Assembly (NCBI GenBank): GCA_938075565.1
Contig: CALJGU010000331.1
Coordinates: forward strand, 1-45,141
DNA length: 45,141 bases
Source of the DNA: an uncultured Opitutales bacterium
Lineage (GTDB): Bacteria > Verrucomicrobiota > Verrucomicrobiia > Opitutales > UBA2995
Direction: 5' to 3'
The notes beneath the pieces were generated by a model, which was not told the origin of the DNA, made no database searches, and saw only the letters and a list, made by a program, of their open reading frames with translations. The position numbers and the translations under genes are program-made. Positions 8,348 to 17,625 of the stretch are shown here, one piece after another (the stretch's first letter is position 1; each line of letters starts with the position of its first letter).

Positions 8348-9832
8348 TCAGGCCAGCACATCCTTCACCACGTGCCCATGCACATTGGTCAGGCGACGTT
8401 CGATGCCGTTGTGGTAGAAGCTGAGGCGCTCGTGGTCGAGGCCCATGAGGTGGAGTAGGGTAGCATTGAAATCGTAAACGGTGGTTGGATTAACCGCGGC
8501 TTTGAAGCCAAACTCGTCACTCTCGCCATAGCTGAATCCTTTCTTCACTCCCGCACCCGTCATGAAGCAGGTAAAGGCATCGGGGTTGTGGTCGCGGCCA
8601 GTTCCATTGCCTTGCAGAAAAGGCATGCGACCAAACTCGGTGCACCAAACGACCAACGTTTGATCGAGCAGCCCCCGGCGCTTCAAGTCATTGATTAATG
8701 CTGCGGTTGGCTGATCCATGATCTCCGCCTGCATGGCATGGGTGTCGGCAATGTTCGCATGGGAGTCCCAGTTGGTAATTCCGTTGCCGCCGGATGGGTC
8801 ACTACCGTTAAACAGTTGCACCACGCGCACTCCTTTTTCGACCAGGCGACGAGCCAGAATACAATTCTTGGCATACTCGCGTTTCAAGTCGCTGCCTTGA
8901 TCGGTGCCATACTCCTTGTGGATGGATCCCGGTTCGTTCTCGATACCCATGATCTCGGGGATCGAGGTCTGCATCTTCCCGGCCAGTTCGTAGCTGGCGA
9001 TGCGGGCCGCCAGATCAGCATCCCCGGGGAATTGCTCGAGGTGCCCGGCATTCAGGCGCTGCAACAGGTCAACCGTGCTCTTGTCATCTGAAGCCGAAAG
9101 TCCTTCAGGGCGTACCAGGTTCGATGGTGGATTCTTCGCATTGAAATCGGTGCCTTGAAAGGCGGCCGGTAAGAATCCGTTCCCGAAATTGTTTTTCCCG
9201 GAGCGGGCTAATCCACGTGGATCATTGATGGCCACAAAGGCGGGAAGCTCTTCGTTCTCAGAACCAAGAGCATAGGTACACCAGGCACCGAATGAAGGGA
9301 AGCCCTCCATGGTAAAGCCGGTGTTCATGAAATTCTCCCCTTGCGGGTGGGCACTCGTTTGAGTGGTCAGAGAATGAATGAAACAGAAGTCGTCGACTTG
9401 CTCAGCCAGGTTGGGAAGCAGGTCGGAAACCATCTTGCCCGTTTGCCCACGTGGTTTGAAATCCCAGAATGGTTTGGCAATGTTTCCGGTGGGCCCCTCA
9501 AAGGTAACGGCTGGAATATTCGGTGGCTTCTGGCCATGCATTTTAATCAATGCCGGCTTGTAGTCGAAGGTATCCACATGGCTGACCGCACCGGGACAAT
9601 AAATCACTAGTACCTGTTTTGCGGGTACATCGAAGTGGGCGCCCCGAGGCGTGTAGGGATTATTAGGATCAATGTCTGGGCGGATGGGTGCCTTCCCAAA
9701 CATGCCCTCGTCTTTGGCAAGTAGTTGCGAGAGTGACAGCGCACCGAGGGATAAGCCAGCCTGTCCGAGGAAGTTGCGGCGACTCAACAGGCGCCGGCCA
9801 TGAAAGGATATTTTTTCTTCAGGGTTGTTCAT
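8348..9832 (-). CDS. DUF1501 domain-containing protein (Tat signal)
   Basis: Protein of 494 residues from the DUF1501 family, structurally assigned to the alkaline-phosphatase/sulfatase clan but of unknown reaction. A twin-arginine signal is visible (SRRNFLG at residues 17-23 followed by GLSLGALSLSQLL). Family landmarks are VIYCPGAVSHVDTFDYKP, ENFMNTGFTMEGFPSFGAW, NWDSHANIADTHAMQAE and VVWCTEFGRMPF followed by GRDHNP, which supply conserved His and Asp residues typical of metal binding. The gene overlaps the upstream PSCyt1/DUF1553 gene by 4 bases (ATGA), so the two are translationally coupled. This pairing recurs across Planctomycetota and Verrucomicrobiota genomes. Confidence 0.92.
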   Translation of the reverse strand: MNNPEEKISFHGRRLLSRRNFLGQAGLSLGALSLSQLLAKDEGMFGKAPIRPDIDPNNPYTPRGAHFDVPAKQVLVIYCPGAVSHVDTFDYKPALIKMHGQKPPNIPAVTFEGPTGNIAKPFWDFKPRGQTGKMVSDLLPNLAEQVDDFCFIHSLTTQTSAHPQGENFMNTGFTMEGFPSFGAWCTYALGSENEELPAFVAINDPRGLARSGKNNFGNGFLPAAFQGTDFNAKNPPSNLVRPEGLSASDDKSTVDLLQRLNAGHLEQFPGDADLAARIASYELAGKMQTSIPEIMGIENEPGSIHKEYGTDQGSDLKREYAKNCILARRLVEKGVRVVQLFNGSDPSGGNGITNWDSHANIADTHAMQAEIMDQPTAALINDLKRRGLLDQTLVVWCTEFGRMPFLQGNGTGRDHNPDAFTCFMTGAGVKKGFSYGESDEFGFKAAVNPTTVYDFNATLLHLMGLDHERLSFYHNGIERRLTNVHGHVVKDVLA

Positions 9833-12591
9833 GGGAGAAATGCAAATTCGTTGGAATTGATCAAGGAGCGACTGACGAGTTCAAGGCCTCCGTTTCGAGC
9901 CACTTCGAGTGATGCTTCGAGTTCGTCTGCGTTGGGTTCTCTGCCAAGCAGGATATTGAATAGCTCTTTGGTGGCTGCGACATCATCGTCATTGGATGTT
10001 TGCTTCGCACGTTCCGCAATAAAACCCGCTTGCTCCATGGCGAATGGACTGTTCATCAGATTCAATGCCTGTAGCGGTGTGGTGGATACGGGACGTTTTG
10101 AGCGAACCTGTCCGCAATCCGGAAAGTCGAATGCGGTAAAGATTTGGTCGTCAACTCGGCGCATGCGTTCCTGATAGAGCATTCGTCGCCAGCTATGAGG
10201 TCCATGGTTATCGACCACTTGCCACTGGGCATAAGTTTTTTTCTCGTTGTGGATACGGAAGCTTTTGCCTCCGAGGCGTGGATCGAGCTTGCCGGATGCT
10301 TGGAGAATTCCGTCCCGTATCACTTCTGCTTCCACCCGGCGAGGTGGGAAGCGCCAAAGGTAAAGCGCAGATCCATCCTCAGCCAATCCATCTTCGCGGG
10401 GAGCGCTCGATTGCCGGAAGGCATCGGTCATCAGAATGGTGCGAATAAGGTTTTTGACGGACCAGGATTCTCCTCCGGTGACGGTCGGTTCGACAAATTC
10501 GGCGGCCAGCCAGTCGAGTAGAACCTGGTTCGTCGGTGGAGCTCCTACGGTTCCGAAGTCAGAAGGTGTGGCCACAATACCAGTGCCGAAGATATGACTC
10601 CATACCCGGTTGGCCATGACGCGGGCCGTAAGCGGGTGGTCCGGTTCTGTCAGCCACTCTGCGAACTTCATACGTCGCTGAGGATCGGGTGAAGATGAAT
10701 CAAGCCCCAAGTCTCCTTCGAGGGAATCGAAGCCTGCCGGGGCTACCTCCTGTTTAGGATTCTCGGGACTACCTCGGTGAAAGACATAGCTTGTCACCGG
10801 ATCAATGAATTGCCCAACAAAACTGGGCTGAGGACCTTGCTCCAGCACCGCATCAATCGTTGCCTGGAGATTTTCATGATGCACCGCCAAGCTCTCATTC
10901 TCCTTAATCTGCTGATCGAGATCTTCGGTAGATGCAATTTCCACCCACGCACCTGATTCATTCATGACTTCAAAGACAAATTTCTTTGGGCTCCCGGGTG
11001 AATAGGAAGTCAGGTATTCGGTTTCAAAGAAATACTGACGGTTGGAGCTTACCTTCAGGTGATTAATCAATTGGGGTTTCGGAAACTCAAAACTCACGGA
11101 TGGCCATACTCCCTCAGGCATCTCTTTAATCGGTCGCCAATTCATGGTCCCCTTTATACCATCATTGATGTTCGATGGTGGTCCGAGGTTGTTGAAAATG
11201 GCTTTGGGTGTGGTTGCCACCGTTCCTTGCTTGGATGCGGCCAAGTTCAGCTCTGGATGTTCGGGGCCGTATATGTCCAGCTCATCGATCCTCACATTCT
11301 TGGTTTTAAACGTGATGCGTGCCTTGGAGGTTTTAATCGGTGGGAAGTAAACATCGTTCCAACCGTGCCAGTCCTCCTGCCAAACACCCGCTTCTTTGGT
11401 AAGTGTTGAGCGAATGGCTTCGAGATCACCATCCAGCTGGCTATAGTCTCTTCTTGCAGGATCATCCTCTGCTATCTCCGGGAAGCGGCTTCCGAATTCG
11501 ATTCCCTGGAAGAGAGCGGTGAGCGAATAATAGTCCTTAATGGAAATAGGATCAAACTTGTGATTGTGACAACGGGCACAGCTCACCGTCATTCCCATCA
11601 TCGATGCTCCGACGGTTTGCATGATTTCATCCATCCGGTCGGCTCGTGCTTGTCTTATGGCTGACGGTTCGCGTCCGACGGTTGCTGCCGGTACGTGAGG
11701 GCCCGCAACGATAAATCCGGTTGCTTCACCAGCACCCAATTGATCCCCGGCCAGTTGCTCTCGGACGAATTGATCGTAGGGCTTATCTTCATTGAAAGCG
11801 TTGACTACATAGTCGCGATAGAACCAGGCATTTTTGCGATAAAGGTTGGCCTCGGATCCATTCGTCTCCGCCCAGCGGATGACGTCGAGCCAGTGTTGCG
11901 CCCAACGTTCTCCGAAGTGAGGTGATTCCAGTAGTTCGTCGACTAAGCGTGTGTAGGCGCGATCCTCGTTCCTCGCATAGGCTTTGGAAAAGGTTTCAAC
12001 TTGTTCCGCACTCGGAGGTAGGCCCGTCATTAGAATAGACGTCCGGCGGATGAGTGAGCGGGCGTCCGCCGCTGGATTGTAGGCCAGTCCTTTTTCATCC
12101 AATTTTTCCAGTAGGAAAGCATCGATGGGATTTGCGGCATCCTTAACTTTGGGCACTTCTGGCCGCTCGACCGCTATGAGTGACCAGTGATCAACGGTTC
12201 CCAGTTCGGCTTCTTCTTCGAAATCATCCGGCAGCTTGGCGCCTTCTTGGATCCACTTCTCAAGCAGCGCAATCTCGGCTTCGGGCACCGCATCTTCTTC
12301 GTATGGCATGCGATACTCTTCGTCCGGCTCACGGACCAGTTCGATGAGGTAGCTACCTATTGGGTCGCCGGGAAGCACGGTCTCTATGCCTGAACCTCCT
12401 CCGCCAATGAGTGTGGCCTTTCGATCCACCCGAAAGTCCGACTCTACCTCGTCAGGACCGTGGCAGGCGATACAGTGCTTTTCCAGGATGGGTTCTATGT
12501 CCCGCCGGAAATCAATAGTGTCCTCCGCCCCAAGTTGGGAGATCCCGAGTGGAAGAATGAGACTTAATGTAATTTTGGAAAGGGTAGTCAT
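9829..12591 (-). CDS. PSCyt1/DUF1549/DUF1553 cytochrome c-like protein
   Basis: Large secreted protein of 920 residues. A Sec signal occupies about residues 1-22. A planctomycete-type cytochrome c domain follows with haem motif CIACH at 40-44. DUF1549 spans about 150-360, containing a second cysteine pair in SCARCHNHKFDPIS. A middle beta-rich region at about 420-600 could be a carbohydrate-binding or discoidin-like module (KPQLINHLKVSSNRQYFFETEYL). DUF1553 lies at about 645-890, including MANRVWSHIFGTGIVATPSDFG and STTPLQALNLMNSPF. The reaction is unknown; the domains suggest electron transfer at the cell surface or periplasm. It heads a two-gene unit with the DUF1501 gene, and the divergent IclR/AraC hybrid regulator is the likely controller. 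Confidence 0.92.
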   Translation of the reverse strand: MTTLSKITLSLILPLGISQLGAEDTIDFRRDIEPILEKHCIACHGPDEVESDFRVDRKATLIGGGGSGIETVLPGDPIGSYLIELVREPDEEYRMPYEEDAVPEAEIALLEKWIQEGAKLPDDFEEEAELGTVDHWSLIAVERPEVPKVKDAANPIDAFLLEKLDEKGLAYNPAADARSLIRRTSILMTGLPPSAEQVETFSKAYARNEDRAYTRLVDELLESPHFGERWAQHWLDVIRWAETNGSEANLYRKNAWFYRDYVVNAFNEDKPYDQFVREQLAGDQLGAGEATGFIVAGPHVPAATVGREPSAIRQARADRMDEIMQTVGASMMGMTVSCARCHNHKFDPISIKDYYSLTALFQGIEFGSRFPEIAEDDPARRDYSQLDGDLEAIRSTLTKEAGVWQEDWHGWNDVYFPPIKTSKARITFKTKNVRIDELDIYGPEHPELNLAASKQGTVATTPKAIFNNLGPPSNINDGIKGTMNWRPIKEMPEGVWPSVSFEFPKPQLINHLKVSSNRQYFFETEYLTSYSPGSPKKFVFEVMNESGAWVEIASTEDLDQQIKENESLAVHHENLQATIDAVLEQGPQPSFVGQFIDPVTSYVFHRGSPENPKQEVAPAGFDSLEGDLGLDSSSPDPQRRMKFAEWLTEPDHPLTARVMANRVWSHIFGTGIVATPSDFGTVGAPPTNQVLLDWLAAEFVEPTVTGGESWSVKNLIRTILMTDAFRQSSAPREDGLAEDGSALYLWRFPPRRVEAEVIRDGILQASGKLDPRLGGKSFRIHNEKKTYAQWQVVDNHGPHSWRRMLYQERMRRVDDQIFTAFDFPDCGQVRSKRPVSTTPLQALNLMNSPFAMEQAGFIAERAKQTSNDDDVAATKELFNILLGREPNADELEASLEVARNGGLELVSRSLINSNEFAFLP

Positions 12592-12798
12592 TACTAGATT
12601 TAGAAAGCTATTTCTGATGATTTGTTTCGGATTAATCCATACAAATCAGGCATCAAAGAGATGCCAATAGTAGCATACCGTTATTCATCCTTTTATCTAT
12701 GCACATTTTGACTGGTCGTATGACTATTTCGATTCTCTTGAAACTCTGTCGGACTTGACCGCCCCTTCCGCTCACTGCTTAATGAGTATTCTTGGCTT
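12592..12798. promoter_or_regulatory. divergent intergenic region, PSCyt1 unit versus regulator
   Basis: This 207-base non-coding gap separates the - strand PSCyt1/DUF1501 unit from the + strand regulator and must contain both promoters. It is AT-rich near 12600-12700. I could not assign -35/-10 boxes with confidence, nor identify a convincing AraC-type direct repeat. Confidence 0.4.
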
Positions 12799-13719
12799 AT
12801 GAGTGAAAACCAAATTGGAAACACGGCCGTTCTGATTCAGAACTCGTCCGACTTGCTGTCGGAACTGCGGGAAAAGACTCGCATGACTGCGGCGATGGCG
12901 GTTTTGTCTGAGGAACAGAACCGTGGGGTGGTCTTGGCCTCCTTTCCCGGAACGGGGGACCACGCTTATGTCCCGCGGATAGGGTATCACTTTCATTTGC
13001 ATCCAACTGCCCCCGGGAAGGCGATACTGGCAGCCCTGCCAGAGCGACAACAGAACGATTTGTTGGCTCGGATGAACTTCAGGAAATTCACAGAAAAGAC
13101 CTGTCGGGATGCGTCGGCTTTCAAGAAGGATCTCGAGTTGTGTTTGGAGGAGGGATATGCGGTGGATATCGGTGAGTATGCGGAAGGAATCAATTGCCTC
13201 GGCACCAGTATTTGCGATCAGGATGGCCAACCGCTCGCGGCCATTTGGATCACTGCTCATTCGCTGGACTTGCCGGTCGATGCGTTTCCGGAATTGGCCA
13301 ACGATCTGAAGCGGATTGCACGGGAGATTGGCGAACGCCTTGCAAGAAACAATCCGGACACCTCTACTTACGTCACCGAAACGCTGAAGCAGGCGAAACA
13401 GTTTATGAATGAGAACTTCGCCAATGAGGAGGCCATCTATGAATTCGTACAGGACCTGAACATGAGCGAGAGTTGGTTTCGCACCTGCTTCCGAAAGACT
13501 TACGACATTAGTCCGATGCAGTATCGGCAAAAGTTGCTTTACGATAAGGCCCGAAGCCTGCTCGAGCATACGCAACTCAGCATAAAAGAAATTGCCTTCC
13601 AACTGGGTTTCGACACGCAGAATTATTTTTCGCGAGCGTTTAAGAATCAGCAAGGCGTGTCTCCCGCTCAGTTTCGAAATCAGGTTCAAGAAGCCAGCTC
13701 TGAGGAGTCATCTGAATAG
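12799..13719 (+). CDS. hybrid regulator: IclR effector domain plus AraC DNA-binding domain
   Basis: Transcription factor of 306 residues with an unusual domain order. Residues about 10-180 match the IclR ligand-binding domain: FHLHPTAPGKAILAALP, then the Thr-rich FTEKTCRDASAFKKDLELC, GYAVDIGEYAEGINCLGTSI and PLAAIWITA. The IclR N-terminal winged helix is absent. Instead residues about 195-296 form a complete AraC/XylS double helix-turn-helix, with LNMSESWFRTCFRKTYDISP and IKEIAFQLGFDTQNYFSRAF followed by KNQQGVSPAQFR. It is transcribed divergently from the PSCyt1/DUF1501 genes, so control of that unit is likely. IclR domains typically bind small aromatic or sugar-acid metabolites, but the ligand is unknown here. 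Confidence 0.9.
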   Translation: MSENQIGNTAVLIQNSSDLLSELREKTRMTAAMAVLSEEQNRGVVLASFPGTGDHAYVPRIGYHFHLHPTAPGKAILAALPERQQNDLLARMNFRKFTEKTCRDASAFKKDLELCLEEGYAVDIGEYAEGINCLGTSICDQDGQPLAAIWITAHSLDLPVDAFPELANDLKRIAREIGERLARNNPDTSTYVTETLKQAKQFMNENFANEEAIYEFVQDLNMSESWFRTCFRKTYDISPMQYRQKLLYDKARSLLEHTQLSIKEIAFQLGFDTQNYFSRAFKNQQGVSPAQFRNQVQEASSEESSE

Positions 13720-13758
13720 CCTATTCAGCTGAACCGCGATTACATCTCCTGAATCACT

Positions 13759-14245
13759 TTATTTTTTAGAAACCTGTACTTCCAAAAAAGCGGTCTGTGC
13801 TTCGTTGATCTCTGTTGAGATTGACCTCATGCCTCTCGCATCCGGTGCTGAAACTTCGGTGGTGTTCCAATTGGAAAGACTGTCTGAGCTCAAGCCGCCA
13901 TAGATGAGATCGGATCGATTGCCAGGGAAAGAGCTCATGAATTGGTTTCCCTCAACCCGGAGTTCAATGGGGAGGTTTTCGAGAGGCGAGACATCCAAGG
14001 CATAGTGTAATAGATAAGGAAAGCCCGAGGGTGCTGTTTCTCCGAGATCTATTTGGTCCGGATTCAGATTTTGATCCCACATCCATTGTCGGGCAATGGC
14101 ACTCAGGCCGGGTGCTGGATCTCCCACTTTTACATAACTGCTATCTGAATGGCCGTTTGCACTGGTGGCGGTTATAAGCGCCCAACCTGATGCCATAGTA
14201 AAAGGGATTGCCGGATTGTTGAATGAAAGACTCGCGCTTCCGGAT
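13759..14245 (-). pseudogene. C-terminal remnant of a secreted beta-domain protein
   Basis: The - strand frame ending at 13759 encodes a recognisable C-terminal tail from about 14245 leftward. It shows TMASGWALITATSANGHSDS, then GFPYLLHYALDVSPLENLP and a final LSNWNTTEVSAPD/AFLEVQVSKK segment. This resembles the repetitive beta-sandwich tails of large secreted Verrucomicrobiota proteins. No signal peptide or catalytic domain precedes it. The open frame runs on to 14418, but that part is antisense to another coding-like fragment and looks unlike protein. I read it as the 3' end of a gene whose 5' part was lost. Confidence 0.5.
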
Positions 14246-14596
14246 CCGGAATCCCCAGGCGACGATCCAGATGTGGATCGAACACAACAGGTCAAAGAGC
14301 TGCTAGAAGCCTGGGGCGCCTCGAAGTCACATGGGTCCATGACTTCCGACTTGGCAAAGGTGGATGCAGAAAATCCCAGAGAAACATTTATGCGCAAGCG
14401 TTTTGCCGACACCCTCAACGATGCTAGCGAATTCTATTGGCTGCTCGACGATACGATCCAAGGAGACGCCATCCAACGCAGAGGCGAGGTGATTACACGG
14501 ATCTCTTATTTTGCTCTGAAAACCAAGGACCGAACCTTACGTCTTCGAGTTTATTTCAATGCTGAAGCAAAAGTTGCCGACTTTATTCGAGATTAA
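14165..14596 (+). pseudogene. C-terminal fragment of an unidentified protein
   Basis: The + strand frame has an ATG at 14165, but convincing protein-like sequence begins only near 14285, after a Pro/Asp-rich linker. It reads VKELLEAWGASK, then DAENPRETFMRKRFADTLND and a basic/hydrophobic alternating tail (ISYFALKTKDRTLRLRVYF) that looks like a beta hairpin. The family was not recognised. It lies head to head with the remnant on the other strand, so both seem to have lost their N-termini at a junction near 14245-14285. It could instead be a real small gene of 143 residues. Confidence 0.4.
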
Positions 14597-14789
14597 GGGG
14601 ACTTGAAATAAGAGAGTCTTAGAAAATTGCCTGAGAATAATTAGAGGTGATTCAACGTAGTGACGAGCCTCTTCCCGGTCGGGTATCCTTGAGGTTTCAA
14701 AGGCCCGATTTGAGGATAGTAATTTCGTTTAAAATGGGTGAAGATTTAATTTTGAGATCTACTCCATCAATCAGATTCCTACCCATACG

Positions 14790-16037
14790 ATGAAATACTT
14801 AAGGTCGCTTCAAGCTGTGCTCAGTTATATGCCTATCCTGGCTCTAATTGGCAGTACTCAGTTCATTTCCGCACAAACATCCGACGCAGATACACAAAAG
14901 GAACAACGCATCCAGATGTGGTTGGATGATCAGGATAAAAACCAGGATGGCAAAGTCTCTCCCGACGAGGCCATTCGTCAAATGAAGTCTAACTTCAAAA
15001 ACCTAGACCGTAACAACGATGGTTTTATTGATCGGACGGAGCTGGGCCAATTAGCCGACCGTTTGGCAGGGAATCGTAACAGGACTGAAGGCAATCGCAC
15101 CGAGGCACCCTCCCAAAATAATCGCCAGCAAAACCAAGCCAGCCGTTCTGCTTCAGATTCGGTACAGCTGATAGAAAACATCCCTTATGCCGACACCGAC
15201 AACCCTCGCCAAATGCTTGACCTGTTGTTGCCGAAAAATCACGAAGGTGAATCACTACCGGTTATCGTTTTCATTCACGGCGGCGGATGGCGCAATGGCA
15301 ACAAGCAAGGTGGCCGCAATCGAGTGACCCCATTCGTTGCCAGCGGTAACTATGCCGGCGTGACCGTCGCTTATCGCTTGAGCGGTGAATCTCAATGGCC
15401 GTCTCAGATCCATGACTGCAAGGCCGCCATTCGTTGGATTCGGGCCAATGCCAAAAAATATAACCTTAATGCCGACCGAATTGGCGTGTGGGGAACTTCA
15501 GCTGGCGGACATCTCGTGACCATGCTTGGAACCAGTGGAGACGTTAAAGCCATGGATGGATCTCTGGGCTCCAATAATGAGTATTCAAGCCGCGTGACTT
15601 GTGTAGCCGACTTTTTTGGCCCGACCAACTTTCTGACCATGAATAAAACGGCGATTGAGTCAGCTCGATTGGACCATGATGCGGCAGACTCTCCAGAGTC
15701 GTTGCTCATTGGAGGCGCTATTCAGGACAATCCGGAAAAGGTAGCTACGGCTGATCCTATTACGTATGTAAGTGCCGACGATCCTCCCATTCTCATCGTG
15801 CATGGCACCAAGGATCCTTTAGTCTCTTTCAATCAGTCGGAGCTTCTTTATGCGGCATTGGACAAGAAGGGAGTCGATAAAACGCTCATCACCGTCGATG
15901 GCGGCGAACACGGTCGGGGTTTCCCTCCCATAACCGGTGAACTCGTCGAAAGATTCTTTGATCACCACTTGAGAGGAAACAAAACCAGTTGGTCAGATCA
16001 GACGGTTCAGGCGGTTGCTATCCAACGAGGGCGCTAA
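14790..16037 (+). CDS. secreted EF-hand alpha/beta-hydrolase (esterase-like)
   Basis: Exported hydrolase of 415 residues. A Sec signal covers about residues 1-28. Two EF-hand calcium loops follow at residues 49-60 (DKNQDGKVSPDE) and 73-84 (DRNNDGFIDRTE). A low-complexity Asn/Gln/Arg linker runs to about 125. Then comes an alpha/beta-hydrolase of the COG0657/BD-FAE-like type, with oxyanion motif HGGGW (163-167), nucleophile Ser237 in GTSAGG, Asp342 in HGTKDP and His374 in GGEHG. Activity on acetyl, feruloyl or other ester groups of plant or algal polysaccharides is plausible but not shown. It converges on the last sulfatase of the neighbouring - strand cluster. No Shine-Dalgarno is visible. 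Confidence 0.88.
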   Translation: MKYLRSLQAVLSYMPILALIGSTQFISAQTSDADTQKEQRIQMWLDDQDKNQDGKVSPDEAIRQMKSNFKNLDRNNDGFIDRTELGQLADRLAGNRNRTEGNRTEAPSQNNRQQNQASRSASDSVQLIENIPYADTDNPRQMLDLLLPKNHEGESLPVIVFIHGGGWRNGNKQGGRNRVTPFVASGNYAGVTVAYRLSGESQWPSQIHDCKAAIRWIRANAKKYNLNADRIGVWGTSAGGHLVTMLGTSGDVKAMDGSLGSNNEYSSRVTCVADFFGPTNFLTMNKTAIESARLDHDAADSPESLLIGGAIQDNPEKVATADPITYVSADDPPILIVHGTKDPLVSFNQSELLYAALDKKGVDKTLITVDGGEHGRGFPPITGELVERFFDHHLRGNKTSWSDQTVQAVAIQRGR

Positions 16038-16100
16038 GCGTGGGTGCCTATTTAAACTGACGAGCATTTCCGCTCTGCGTATTGAGACCTCCGGATTGAG

Positions 16101-17603
16101 CTACTTCTCATTCGTGGGCTTGTCGTCCCACATCTCACGCGTGTAGATCCAGTTTTTCGACTCGTCGATTTGCCAGGGCACCTCGGTTTCTGGAATCCAG
16201 GCTTTGTGTTCTGAGATGACCGGTGCGTATTGCGGGTCGGAGGCCACATTCTCCCATTCCCAGGGATCGTTGTCATGGTCGTAGAGCTCCTCGCTTCCGT
16301 CGCTGTATCGAATGTAGCGCCATCGGTCGGAGCGAATGGCATGGTTGCCTCGGCCCATGGTCATGAGGGCGGGTTGATCCCAGGTCGCGCTTGGGTCTTT
16401 TAGAAGCGGCAATAAACTACGGCCGTCCAGCTCCTCTTTCTGCGGCAGCCCACACAGGTCGACCAGAGTGGGATATATGTCGAGCAAACTCACTGGCTGT
16501 TCGCAAACTGTTCCTGCTTGGGTGACGCCAGGGGCAACGATAATGAACGGCACGTGGTTGGCCTTTTCCCAGAGGGTAAACTTCACGCAACTTTCCTTGT
16601 CGCCCAGATGGTAACCGTGATCGGAAAAGAGAACGATGATCGTATTGTCGGCCTCGCCTGTGGCATCGAGTTTGTCCAGCAGGCGACCCACCATTTGGTC
16701 AGCATAATCGGAGGCGGCCTGGTAGCTTTTCACAAAGGTGTGGAGACTTCCCGGATGCTGTTCAGGTTTCTCTAGCACATTATCGGTGATGAAAAATTCT
16801 TTGTTGGCCATGTTGCGCGCAATGGCTCCTACGTCGTCGAGATCGTTTTCCTGAACAGGAGGCATGATCAAACCTTGGTACGGATATCTCTCCCAAGTTG
16901 TTTGATCGGAGTAGAAGGGCATGTGTGGCCGGAATATACCAGCTGCCATGAAGACAGGTTTATCGGGCGGCTCATCCATGGCTTCCTCGATCCATTCAAC
17001 TGTATCCAGATCGATGATCTTTTGATCGTGTACCCCCCAGTCGAATACAGTCTTTGCCAACAAACCTTCCGTGTAACCATTGTGGTTGGTGTCCGGTGCA
17101 CGGGTGGCCAACATATCAAAAAACTTCTCAAAGGAAGGATTGTCCGCGCGGTCCTTCCCGGCATCGCCGTGGTGGAATATTTTCCCGGCCCCCTGGGTGG
17201 CATACCCATTGTCTTTAAAGTATTGAGGCAAAGTTTCTGCATCTGGCACCAATGTCCGCCAGCTGTCTTTGTTTCCGTAGACGCCCGTGGTGGATGGATG
17301 AAGGCCTGTGAGGATGGCCGTGCGCGAAGGATTGCATGCGGGGGAGACACAGTAAGCTTTATTGAAGAAAGTGCCTCTTGCGGCGAGACGCTGCAGATTG
17401 GGTGTCTGGATGGGATTGTTCGGATCAAAGAGGGTGGTCCAGTCGTTCATGTCATCTATGGCGATGAAAATAACATTGGGCTTCGACGAAATTCCAGGTG
17501 AGTTAGCGGTCACTGATTTCTCATTCGCGCACCCGGCTAGCAGGCCCAAGCCCGCTGCGAATAAGGCTAATACAAAGGTCTTCTTAAATGAATTTAAATA
17601 CAT
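16101..17603 (-). CDS. sulfatase, iduronate-2-sulfatase-like lipoprotein
   Basis: Type I sulfatase of 500 residues. A lipoprotein signal ends in LLAGC with Cys25 as lipidation site. The catalytic signature has Cys90 in CNPSR, which must be converted to formylglycine. Metal ligands Asp50-Asp51 (AIDDMNDW) and DHGYHLGDK further on are intact. The IDDMNDWTT start and GAGKIFHHGDAG motif place it near the iduronate-2-sulfatase branch (probably SulfAtlas S1_7, not verified). It is the last gene of the - strand sulfatase unit, 22 bases after the preceding sulfatase, and a close paralogue of the one at 19028-20605. It should remove sulfate from an algal or animal glycan at the cell envelope. Confidence 0.93.
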   Translation of the reverse strand: MYLNSFKKTFVLALFAAGLGLLAGCANEKSVTANSPGISSKPNVIFIAIDDMNDWTTLFDPNNPIQTPNLQRLAARGTFFNKAYCVSPACNPSRTAILTGLHPSTTGVYGNKDSWRTLVPDAETLPQYFKDNGYATQGAGKIFHHGDAGKDRADNPSFEKFFDMLATRAPDTNHNGYTEGLLAKTVFDWGVHDQKIIDLDTVEWIEEAMDEPPDKPVFMAAGIFRPHMPFYSDQTTWERYPYQGLIMPPVQENDLDDVGAIARNMANKEFFITDNVLEKPEQHPGSLHTFVKSYQAASDYADQMVGRLLDKLDATGEADNTIIVLFSDHGYHLGDKESCVKFTLWEKANHVPFIIVAPGVTQAGTVCEQPVSLLDIYPTLVDLCGLPQKEELDGRSLLPLLKDPSATWDQPALMTMGRGNHAIRSDRWRYIRYSDGSEELYDHDNDPWEWENVASDPQYAPVISEHKAWIPETEVPWQIDESKNWIYTREMWDDKPTNEK

Positions 17604-17625
17604 ACCTTATCTGCTCCCCAAATCG

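Noticed and set aside
12772-13689. Long - strand frame of 305 codons opposite the IclR/AraC regulator
   Set aside because: It is antisense to a clear two-domain regulator, has no recognisable domain, and its codons mirror the + strand gene.
16875-17501. + strand frame of 208 codons
   Set aside because: Antisense to the sulfatase at 16101-17603; no protein family resemblance.
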